A stretch of 7,705 nt of DNA from a bacterium (GCA_029012525.1 JAQXMG010000046.1:1-7705); one strand, 5' to 3'; counted from the stretch's first letter, positions 1 through 5,563 are shown. Notes: generated by a model not told the origin, from the sequence alone. Made by a program: numbers and translations.

Positions 1-267
1 GAAGATATAATTGATTTTCATTATAAATTTGAACGTATTCATCCTTTTGGAGATGGTAATGGTCGTGTTGGTAGAATTATTATGTTTAAAGAGTGCTTAA
101 AAAATAATATTATGCCTTTTATAGTATTAGATGATGATAAACTATATTATATGAGAGGCTTAAAAGAATATGAAAATGATAAAATGTATTTAATTGATAC
201 TATTAAGCATGAACAAGATTTATATAAACAAATTTGTGAGAAACTATTAGTTTTTGAAATAGAATAA
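1..267 (+). CDS. Fic domain protein, 3' part (5' end outside window)
   Basis: This is the C-terminal 88 residues of a Fic-family protein, open at the window's left edge. The canonical Fic motif HPFGDGNGRVGR lies at residues 14-25 of the visible part (bases 40-75). It has the catalytic His, the Asp that binds metal, the glycine-rich anion hole and both arginines. Known family members transfer AMP or another nucleotide monophosphate from a nucleotide to a hydroxyl on a target protein. The segment YMRGLKEY after the motif is the helix that usually follows the Fic core. The gene ends with TAA at 265-267, and 56 bp separate it from the HipA-like relic downstream. The motif is intact, unlike that of the second Fic protein in this window (5748-6560), so the two belong to different subclasses. 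Substrate and any antitoxin partner cannot be judged from this fragment. Confidence 0.85.
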   Translation, partial: EDIIDFHYKFERIHPFGDGNGRVGRIIMFKECLKNNIMPFIVLDDDKLYYMRGLKEYENDKMYLIDTIKHEQDLYKQICEKLLVFEIE

Positions 268-333
268 AAGTAAAAACGTGTAAAATATGTTAATATTTTC
301 TATAAGAGGTGATGTTATATAAAATGTATATTA

Positions 334-1035
334 ATGAATAAAAATACCTTAGTATTAGAGGTGGAATATGACTTGGCTAATGGTGTATTTTCTGAAATTT
401 ACAAAGTTTATAATATTGATTATGCTCCATATATATTAAAAAGTTTTTATATAGAAAATGATGTAAATGATATATCTTTTAGAACAAATCTTTCAGAATG
501 GTTTAAAGGAAGAAGTATTCCAAGATAAATATAACTGCTCCAAGCGAATTATTAGATAAAGCAAATGCTTTATCACTTTCAGACCAATATTGGATAAAAC
601 CATATAATCTAGATGTAAAATATGATGATATTAACTTTTTTGATGACGATTTTGAGTATAGTGAATTTTTAGAGGCATCATTATCTAAAAATAGTAAAGT
701 TATAACGAATGAAAAATCATTAAAAAAAACTTCAAATAATACAACTGATGGTATGTTAAAGAAAGCATGGATTATTGAAAATGGAACAAGATATCTTCTT
801 AAAGGAGGATATAAAAATGAATTATTACAACCATTTAATGAAGTTTTAGCAAGTGAAATATGTCGTCGTTTATGATTTAAAAAGAATTGATATTAATAAG
901 TTAGATGGAATTGTAGAATGGTTTGATGAATTACTTCATAAATATCAACATTTAACTAAATTTTCTGATACGAGAATTAATAAATTATGTATTCTATTAA
1001 ATAGGCAAATAAACAAATTAAAAAAATTAATTGTA
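334..1035 (+). pseudogene. HipA-like kinase relic, frameshifted and internally deleted
   Basis: Three adjoining pieces in two frames read like one protein. Piece 1 (334-528) begins MNKNTLVLEVEYDL and ends at GRSIPR followed by TAA. Piece 2 (about 522-875, another frame) contains LSLSDQYWIKP, TTDGMLKKAWII and the phosphate-loop-like RYLLKGGYKNELLQPFNEVL, and stops at TGA 873-875. Piece 3 (about 874-1035, frame of the target gene) resembles the C-terminal helices, with NKLDGIVEWFDELLHKY. From memory of the family, these are N-terminal, ATP-binding and extreme C-terminal parts of HipA-like Ser/Thr kinases found in Firmicutes. The segment with the catalytic loop is absent, and about a dozen residues seem lost at the first junction. 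A further 1-nt shift may exist at the start, since a better spaced ATG at 324 reads only MYINE before a stop. The SD-like GAGGTGATG is at 306-314. No kinase activity is expected. The family assignment is inference. Confidence 0.6.
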
Positions 1036-1059
1036 TTTTTTTATAAAATTTTATATAAT
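1031..1059 (+). promoter_or_regulatory. Putative promoter of the DGR target gene
   Basis: A perfect -10 box TATAAT (1054-1059) lies 17 bp downstream of a weak -35 TTGTAT (1031-1036). This would start transcription near 1066, giving a leader of about 27 nt with the SD AGGAG at 1077-1081, 11 nt before ATG 1093. The site sits in the decayed tail of the HipA-like relic. It favours independent transcription of the target from 1093 rather than translation from the upstream GTG at 853. Spacing and -10 are seen directly; activity is inferred, and AT-rich DNA yields such matches by chance. Confidence 0.5.
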
Positions 1060-1092
1060 TTATTTATAATAAAGAGAGGAGTTAAAGAAAAA

Positions 1093-2955
1093 ATGAAAAA
1101 TTTAAAAGATAATATAAGAAATAAATATATAGTAGCATCACTATTTGTAATAGGACTTATATTAATGGTAATTGGAGTATCATATGCCATGTATACATTT
1201 ACAGGTACAGGTACAACAGAAAACGTAATAACAACAGGACAAATAACCGTAGCATTTGCAGAACAAAATAATATCTTAATACAAAATAGATATCCAGAAA
1301 CAGATGCAGTAGGACTAGCAAGTACAGATCCTAATAGTCAAATGACATTTACAGTATCAAGTAATATTTCAGGAGATGCAACAGTAAATTATGCAATAGG
1401 TTTAACTGATATAGTTGAAGGAGCAACATTAAAACAAGACCATATAAAAATTTACTTAACAAAAAATGGAAGTGTTGCAAATGACTTTACAGAAAATAAA
1501 GGAAAGACAATTAAAAGTATATCAAGATATAGTATAACAAACTATCTAGATAGCCATGTAATAGCACAAGGGTCTGTAACTGGTACTCAAACTGATACAT
1601 ATACATTAAAAGCATGGATAGATGAAAACTATGATTTACCAACAACAGATACATCAAGTGGTAACGTACATAGTAATACAACAACAACTGAAACATTTAG
1701 TTTTAAATTAAAAGCAATAGGTTCAGATGATGTATTAGTATTTGTAAAACCAGAAGTATTAGTATGTGATGAAATGCCAGAAGAAACAACAAGTGCAAAT
1801 GTACCAAGTTTAGCAAAAAATATGATACCAGTATGCTATAATAGTACAAAAAATGTATGGTTAAAAGCAGATAGTACAAATACAGATTCAGATTATAGAT
1901 GGTATTCATATAGTGGAAAGTCTTGGGCTAATGCAGTAACAGTAAGTGAAACAAATAGAGAAACATATTTAGATGCAGAGGTTGGAACAGTAATTCCAAT
2001 GGAAGTAATAAACACAATGTTAGTATGGATACCAAGATTTAGTGCAACAGGTGATACAGCAAATTATAATGGAGGAACAATAGATAGTCCTGGAGCATTT
2101 AATATAACATTTGTAAATAAAGATACAGCGGCACATGATGCTTTTGCATTTGGAACAGATTCATTATCAGGATTTTGGATAGGAAAATTTGAAAATTCAA
2201 GTAATGTATCATGTGAACCAGCAAGTAGTTCTGACGTAGGAGCAGGATGCAATCTAACATCAATAAGACCAAAAGTATTACCAAATGCAACAATTTGGAG
2301 AGGAGCAAATGTATCAACATTCTTTGGTGATATTCAAAAAATGGCTGATAGTGGAAACCAATATGGATTTGATAAAACAATTGATACAACCCTAGATACC
2401 CATATGTTAAAAAATAATGAATGGGGTGCAGTAGCATACCTAACACAAAGTATCTATGGTAGATGTAGTTCATTAACAAGTTGCAGTGAAGTAGGAATAA
2501 ATAATAATTCAAGTTATATAACAGGATATGGAGCACCTGCTGGAAGTGCATCTACTGTAACAAATGGAGCATATAATACAGACTTAGGAAAAGATGCATC
2601 GACAACAGGAAATATTTATGGTGTATATGATATGAGTGGTGGAGCATATGAATACGTAATGGGTAATTACAATAATACAGCAGATGGTTCTCAATTTACA
2701 ACATTACCAAATACAAAATATTATAATGTATATACAACAGAAAGTGCATATACAACAGCAGGATTACAACATGCGTTAACGGAGACGAAAAAATGGTATG
2801 GCGATTCCGCGTACTTCGTTAATTCTAACCGTCCGTGGGTCCTTCGTGGAGGCAACGATAGTAATCCTGGCCTTGCAGGTGTTTTCTACTTCCACGCCTC
2901 CGGTGGCCGCAGCGATCCGTATTGTGGTTCTCGTCTTTCAGTCACAATTAACTAA
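1093..2955 (+). CDS. DGR target: secreted protein with FGE-like C-type lectin domain ending in the VR
   Basis: This is a 620-residue target of the diversity-generating retroelement. Residues 1-32 look like a signal peptide: a basic start MKNLKDNIRNK, a hydrophobic core, then VSYA and MYTFTGTG, as in SipW-dependent/TasA-like exported proteins. A beta-rich, Thr/Asn-rich region follows to about residue 215. From about 300 to 620 there is a formylglycine-generating-enzyme/sulfatase-modifying-factor-like domain (C-type lectin fold), with LVWIPRF (310-316), GFWIGKFE (360-367), EWGAVAYL (443-450), GNIYGVYDMSGGAYEYV (506-522) and WVLRGG (582-587). Residues 571-617 are encoded by the VR. In known DGR targets this fold displays the variable residues on a ligand-binding face, so surface binding is the likely role; the ligand is unknown. 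The ATG at 1093 is preferred because it has an SD (1077-1081), a promoter and a signal peptide directly at the N-terminus. The in-frame GTG at 853 would add 80 residues read from a decayed gene. GC content jumps in the last 170 bp. Confidence 0.88.
   Translation: MKNLKDNIRNKYIVASLFVIGLILMVIGVSYAMYTFTGTGTTENVITTGQITVAFAEQNNILIQNRYPETDAVGLASTDPNSQMTFTVSSNISGDATVNYAIGLTDIVEGATLKQDHIKIYLTKNGSVANDFTENKGKTIKSISRYSITNYLDSHVIAQGSVTGTQTDTYTLKAWIDENYDLPTTDTSSGNVHSNTTTTETFSFKLKAIGSDDVLVFVKPEVLVCDEMPEETTSANVPSLAKNMIPVCYNSTKNVWLKADSTNTDSDYRWYSYSGKSWANAVTVSETNRETYLDAEVGTVIPMEVINTMLVWIPRFSATGDTANYNGGTIDSPGAFNITFVNKDTAAHDAFAFGTDSLSGFWIGKFENSSNVSCEPASSSDVGAGCNLTSIRPKVLPNATIWRGANVSTFFGDIQKMADSGNQYGFDKTIDTTLDTHMLKNNEWGAVAYLTQSIYGRCSSLTSCSEVGINNNSSYITGYGAPAGSASTVTNGAYNTDLGKDASTTGNIYGVYDMSGGAYEYVMGNYNNTADGSQFTTLPNTKYYNVYTTESAYTTAGLQHALTETKKWYGDSAYFVNSNRPWVLRGGNDSNPGLAGVFYFHASGGRSDPYCGSRLSVTIN
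2803..2944 (+). repeat. DGR variable repeat (VR)
   Basis: This 142-bp segment aligns without gaps to the TR at 3780-3921. Counting by hand there are 24 differences: 22 at TR adenines (9 A>C, 7 A>G, 6 A>T) and two T>G (VR 2839 and 2857). Changes run from 2806 to 2924. Of 16 AAY codons in the TR, 12 are altered in the VR (for example AAC to TCC, GCC or CGC, and AAT to GGT or CTT). The last 20 bp (2925-2944) are identical in both copies and are the likely IMH (initiation of mutagenic homing) segment. VR codons encode residues 571-617 of the target. Confidence 0.97.
2925..2944 (+). promoter_or_regulatory. Putative IMH (initiation of mutagenic homing) segment at the VR 3' end
   Basis: This 20-bp tail, starting TGGTTCTCG and ending TTCAGTCA, is identical in TR and VR, including its adenines, and is richer in G+C than the flank. 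In characterised DGRs, the 3' end of the VR carries such a sequence, where the cDNA is thought to prime or pair with the target, and it differs slightly from the TR counterpart. Here the copies diverge at once after 2944 / 3921 (VR CAATTAAC, TR GTACTTAG). The role is inferred from position. Confidence 0.65.
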
Positions 2956-2983
2956 TTGTTAAATTTATTTAACAATTAGTTAA
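2948..2983 (+). repeat. Perfect inverted repeat (DGR target-recognition hairpin/cruciform) over the target stop codon
   Basis: The left arm TTAACTAATTGTTAAAT (2948-2964) and right arm ATTTAACAATTAGTTAA (2967-2983) are perfect 17-bp complements separated by TT. The repeat begins 3 nt after the end of VR/TR identity and includes the stop TAA (2953-2955). Hairpin or cruciform structures just 3' of the VR aid target recognition in the Bordetella phage and Legionella DGRs. No such repeat follows the TR. It has no T-rich tail and is AT-only apart from two G-C pairs, so it is a poor terminator. Confidence 0.75.
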
Positions 2984-3056
2984 AGTCCTAAAAAACCCAC
3001 TAATACGAAGAAAGGAAATAAATTATTTTAAAGTAATATAAGAAATAGGAAGAAAC

Positions 3057-3094
3057 TTTTCCATATTTCAAACTGGATTTTGAAATATGGAAAA
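3057..3094 (+). repeat. Perfect 16-bp hairpin between target gene and terminator
   Basis: Arms TTTTCCATATTTCAAA (3057-3072) and TTTGAAATATGGAAAA (3079-3094) flank the 6-nt loop CTGGAT. The hairpin is followed by A-rich, not T-rich, sequence, so it is not a standard terminator on the plus strand. On the minus strand the arm is followed by GTTTCTTCC, also not terminator-like. It may protect the 3' end of the target mRNA or be a second structure connected with homing. Function unknown. Apart from this hairpin, the stretch 2984-3129 shows no gene. Confidence 0.55.
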
Positions 3095-3129
3095 AGAAGA
3101 TTAAAGAAAAAATAAAAGAGGTAGGTAGT

Positions 3130-3171
3130 CCCAGCAAAATTAAACTGATTTTAATTTTGCTGGGGTTTTTT
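3130..3171 (+). terminator. Rho-independent terminator of the target gene
   Basis: A perfect 15-bp stem, CCCAGCAAAATTAAA (3130-3144) with TTTAATTTTGCTGGG (3150-3164), has loop CTGAT. After one G comes a run of six T (3166-3171). This separates the target transcript from the DGR core genes, implying that target and RT/TR are expressed independently. Confidence 0.9.
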
Positions 3172-3264
3172 GTATATTTGTAAAATATAAAGTCATAAAT
3201 ATTTTAAAGTCAAAAAGTCATATTTATTATGCAATTTTTGTTATTAAATTTTTAGTTAAACTCG

Positions 3265-3301
3265 TTGACGTGTGTGTGTGTGTGTGTATGTGTATTATAC
3301 T
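3265..3301 (+). promoter_or_regulatory. Putative promoter of the DGR core with a (GT)9 microsatellite spacer
   Basis: TTGACG (3265-3270, five of six to the -35 consensus) is followed by an uninterrupted (GT)9 tract (3270-3287) and then overlapping -10 candidates TATTAT (3293-3298) and TATACT (3296-3301), each five of six. The spacers are 22 and 25 bp, longer than the usual 16-18. Loss of two to four GT units would bring one pair to about 17 bp. Slippage in such a tract could switch or tune expression of the MutS-like gene, TR, Avd and RT. Boxes and repeat are seen; promoter function and phase variation are inferred. Confidence 0.5.
3270..3287 (+). repeat. (GT)9 dinucleotide microsatellite
   Basis: There are nine uninterrupted GT units, followed by ATGTGTATT, in otherwise AT-rich intergenic DNA just upstream of the MutS-like DGR accessory gene. 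Dinucleotide tracts of this length are slippage-prone in bacteria and rare outside phase-variable loci. Alternating purine-pyrimidine sequence can also adopt Z-DNA. Confidence 0.95.
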
Positions 3302-3325
3302 ATTTACATAGGAAGTGAATAGTAT

Positions 3326-3739
3326 ATGATAAAGTTAAGTGATTATGTTAAAGAAGTAATTGATAAAAATATTGATAAAGTCGTAATGGTAAAGTATGGT
3401 AATTTTTATAGATGCTCTTATAATGATGCATTAATTATGTCATATTTATTTAATTATAAAATTACAAATAGAAATACTGTTGGTTTTCCAATTAATACAC
3501 TAAATAATGTTTTAGATAAATTAAAAGATAATAAGATAAGCTGTGTAGTAGTATATGAAATAAATAATGTAATAAGTTATGTTATTATAGATAATAAATA
3601 TATGGAAGTATTAGATAAAGCAATAAAATATGATAATGTGAAAGAGGCAGTAAAAGTAATTAGTGAATTATCTTATGAAATATTAAATAGAGATATTAGA
3701 AAATTACATAAAATAATGTTATTTTTAAGAAATTTATAA
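3326..3739 (+). CDS. MutS-like DGR accessory protein (MSL type)
   Basis: This 137-residue protein reads like the N-terminal mismatch-binding domain (domain I) of MutS standing alone. KYGNFYRCSYNDA (23-35) matches the MutS pattern GDFYE..DA, and KITNR..VGFP (45-55) and NNVLDKLKDNKISCVVVYE (60-78) match the following LTxR..GxP and helix-strand. The Phe of the MutS Phe-X-Glu mismatch probe is present (F27), but the Glu is Arg (R29). The ATPase and clamp domains are absent. MutS-like ('MSL') proteins are a reported DGR accessory class beside Avd and HRDC proteins; binding of cDNA, TR RNA or mismatched VR heteroduplex is plausible but unproven. The SD AGGAAGTG (3310-3317) precedes ATG 3326. The gene ends 40 bp before the TR, so the TR probably lies on the same transcript. 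Confidence 0.75.
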   Translation: MIKLSDYVKEVIDKNIDKVVMVKYGNFYRCSYNDALIMSYLFNYKITNRNTVGFPINTLNNVLDKLKDNKISCVVVYEINNVISYVIIDNKYMEVLDKAIKYDNVKEAVKVISELSYEILNRDIRKLHKIMLFLRNL

Positions 3740-3779
3740 TGGTATCAACTTTAGTTGGTATAGGGATAAAGCTACAAGT

Positions 3780-3921
3780 GATAACGCGAACTTCGTTAAT
3801 TCTAACAATCCGTGGTTCCTTCGTGGAGGCAACTATAGTAATACTGGCAATGCAGGTGTTTTCAACTTCAACAACAACAATGGCAACAGCAATACGAATT
3901 ATGGTTCTCGTCTTTCAGTCA
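3780..3921 (+). repeat. DGR template repeat (TR)
   Basis: This is the template whose RNA is copied with adenine errors. It aligns ungapped to the VR at 2803-2944. It contains 43 adenines, mostly in 16 AAC/AAT codons of the frame that matches the target (for example a run of AAC AAC AAC AAT near the 3' end). AAY codons can mutate to many amino acids but never to a stop. GC is about 41% by hand count, above the surrounding DNA. The TR lies between the MutS-like gene and Avd, on the same strand as RT and target. The coding-like frame continues 5' of the aligned part (NGINFSWYRDKATSD) and ends at TAG 3927-3929. Confidence 0.96.
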
Positions 3922-4097
3922 GTACTTAGTAAAATTGTTATACAAGACTGATGTAAATAGTTTAAGGACTATTAAAGGTTATTATAAGTACAAGTTTTAT
4001 TCCTTATCTTACAAAGATAAAATAAATTACTATGATAGTTTTAGGTGAGTAATGTTTTTTATGAAAATTCTAAAACTATTAAGAAGGAGAATTAATT
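3922..4097 (+). ncRNA. Structured spacer RNA between TR and Avd
   Basis: This stretch has no credible ORF but contains two hairpins. The first (3996-4026) is TTTATT, bulge CC, TTATCTT, loop ACA, AAGATAA, AATAAA, giving 13 pairs. The second pairs ATAGTTTTAG (4035-4044) with CTAAAACTAT (4070-4079) across a 25-nt loop. The Avd SD AAGGAG (4084-4089) follows. In the Bordetella phage DGR, RNA flanking the TR towards avd/RT is needed for cDNA priming and binds the RT-Avd complex. A similar role is inferred here from position and structure; the RNA ends are unknown. Confidence 0.5.
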
Positions 4098-4439
4098 ATG
4101 TTAAATAATTTAATAATATATAAGGTACATCTTGATTTAATGGAATATGCATATAAATTACTTGTTAAGTATCCAAAATATGAAAAAAACGGAATAGTAA
4201 GTGAAATAAAAGAAAATCTATATGATATATTAAAAAATATTATTTATTATAATAATAAAAAGAATAAAATTTCATTAAATAATATATTAATTGATTTAAA
4301 TATGCTTTTAGTATTAATTAGAATATCATATAAAATGAAATATATAACTAATAAAAACTATATGGCATTTGCAAGAAAAATAAATAACATAAGTAAACTA
4401 TGTCATGGATTAATAAATAGTGTTAACAATCAAAAATAG
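4098..4439 (+). CDS. avd: Avd-type DGR accessory protein (four-helix bundle)
   Basis: This 113-residue all-helical protein matches the Avd / S23-like four-helix-bundle family. Likely helices are at about 8-25, 30-51, 58-81 and 83-109. The segments KYPKYEKNGIVSEIKENLYDIL, LIDLNMLLVLIRISYKMKYIT and ARKINNISKLCHGLI, split here by helix, follow the family pattern (helix 2 after K/E-rich turn, helix 3 ending in R..Y...I, C-terminal ISK..HGLI). Avd is a basic barrel-shaped pentamer that binds RT and the template RNA and is required for cDNA synthesis in studied DGRs. Its many Lys residues agree. It has a strong SD, AAGGAG (4084-4089), before ATG 4098. The last 20 bp overlap the start of the RT gene, so translation is probably coupled. 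Confidence 0.85.
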   Translation: MLNNLIIYKVHLDLMEYAYKLLVKYPKYEKNGIVSEIKENLYDILKNIIYYNNKKNKISLNNILIDLNMLLVLIRISYKMKYITNKNYMAFARKINNISKLCHGLINSVNNQK

Positions 4440-5442
4440 TTTTTATAGTAATATTACATTTGATAAGTTTTTAAAAGCATATTATAAATCAATTAAGGGT
4501 AAAGGTTTAAAATGTGAAATACTTGAATTTTATTATAATTTAGAAAATAATTTAATTACATTAGTGGATGAAATAAGTTCTTTTAAATATAAAAGTAGTC
4601 CATATAGAGAATTTATTATATATGAACCAAAGATGCGAATTATAAGAAGTTTACCATTTAGAGATAGAGTAGTAGAAACATGGTATGTAGAAAATATAAT
4701 AAAACCATATTTTGTACCAAGATTTATTTATGATAATTATGCATGTTTAGAAAATAAAGGGACACATAAAGCAGTAAAAAGACTTCAACATTTTATGAGA
4801 AGTATGAGGGAGAAATATGGAAAATATTATGTTGTTAAGTTTGATATAAGACATTTTTTTGATAGTATAGATAAAGATATATTATTTAGTATATTAAAAA
4901 GATATATAACTGATAAATATGTATTATTATTTACATATAATATAATTTATAGTAATAATAAATGCGGGTTACCTATTGGAAATTACTCAAGTCAGTACTT
5001 CGCAAATATTTATATGAATGAATTAGATCATTATATAAAGGATGTTCTTCATAAAGCGTGCTACGCACGTTTTATGGATGATTTTGTCGTTTTGGTTGAA
5101 AATAAAGTAGAAGCGAGAGAATTTTTTGATTTAGTAGAAATATTTGTAAATAATAAACTTAATTTAGGACTTAATAAAAAGAGTTGTTATTATCCAAGTA
5201 GGTTAGGAATTGACTTTTGTGGATATATTATTCATGAAGATTATATACTTGTTAGAAAAAGATGTATTAAAAAGATAAAAGGAAAAATAAAAGTATGGAA
5301 TAAATTATATGATAAAGGTGTTCTTGATAATAAAAAGTTTATTTTATCTTTTAATTCATTTTTAGGACATATAAGTCATGCGAATACTTATAATTTAAAA
5401 TGTAAAGTTATTAGTGAAATTGATTATTTAAATATAAAATAA
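4420..5442 (+). CDS. DGR reverse transcriptase
   Basis: This 340-residue RT is of the DGR clade. The catalytic motif A is FDIRHFFDSID (141-151, D142). The DGR-diagnostic motif GLPIGNYSSQYFANIY (183-198) has the I/LGxxxSQ signature in place of the retroviral QG, associated with low fidelity at adenines. Motif C is YARFMDDFVVL (215-225) with D220/D221; its first position is Phe instead of the common Tyr. LGLNKKSCYY (249-258) and GIDFCGYII (263-271) are the following motifs, and GHISHANTY (316-324) is a thumb-region segment. The length agrees with Bordetella phage bRT (about 330). It has no nuclease or maturase domain. The GTG start at 4420 lies inside avd (20-nt overlap, in-frame stop TAA just upstream at 4414) and has no clear SD, so coupled translation is likely. 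It works with Avd on the TR RNA. Confidence 0.96.
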   Translation: MLTIKNSFYSNITFDKFLKAYYKSIKGKGLKCEILEFYYNLENNLITLVDEISSFKYKSSPYREFIIYEPKMRIIRSLPFRDRVVETWYVENIIKPYFVPRFIYDNYACLENKGTHKAVKRLQHFMRSMREKYGKYYVVKFDIRHFFDSIDKDILFSILKRYITDKYVLLFTYNIIYSNNKCGLPIGNYSSQYFANIYMNELDHYIKDVLHKACYARFMDDFVVLVENKVEAREFFDLVEIFVNNKLNLGLNKKSCYYPSRLGIDFCGYIIHEDYILVRKRCIKKIKGKIKVWNKLYDKGVLDNKKFILSFNSFLGHISHANTYNLKCKVISEIDYLNIK

Positions 5443-5520
5443 TAATGTACAAAAAATGTAATAAAAAATGTAATATAAAAAAGAATTAAATTTAAATAAC
5501 ATAAATTTAAGTAAAATAAG

Positions 5521-5563
5521 TTTTTTTCGAAAAAATTTCGATTTTTTTTCGATTTTTTTTCGA
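5521..5563 (+). repeat. 11-bp tandem T-tract/CGA repeat downstream of the RT gene
   Basis: Four units end in CGA at 5530, 5541, 5552 and 5563. The last two are perfect T8-CGA, the second is AAAAATTTCGA. The period equals about one helical turn, so the T-tracts are phased as in bent DNA. CGAAAAAA (5528-5535) can pair with TTTTTTCG (5544-5551), and T8 follows, so it could also act as a weak terminator for the RT transcript. The preceding 5443-5520 shows nothing but AT-rich DNA. Confidence 0.6.

Noticed and set aside
853..1092. N-terminal extension of the target protein from GTG 853 (700 residues)
   Set aside because: It has no SD, its sequence reads as the tail of the broken HipA-like gene, and it would bury the signal peptide 80 residues inside. 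ATG 1093 has promoter, SD and signal sequence.
1511..2551. Minus-strand ORFs opposite the target gene
   Set aside because: They are shadows of the strongly biased plus-strand codons; no SD and low-complexity Leu/Tyr/His-rich translations.
3057..3094. Hairpin called as the target's terminator
   Set aside because: No T-run follows on either strand; the real terminator is at 3130-3171.
3739..3951. 70-codon ORF over the template repeat
   Set aside because: It is in a different frame from the one matching the target and is a by-product of the stop-free TR; the TR acts as RNA template.
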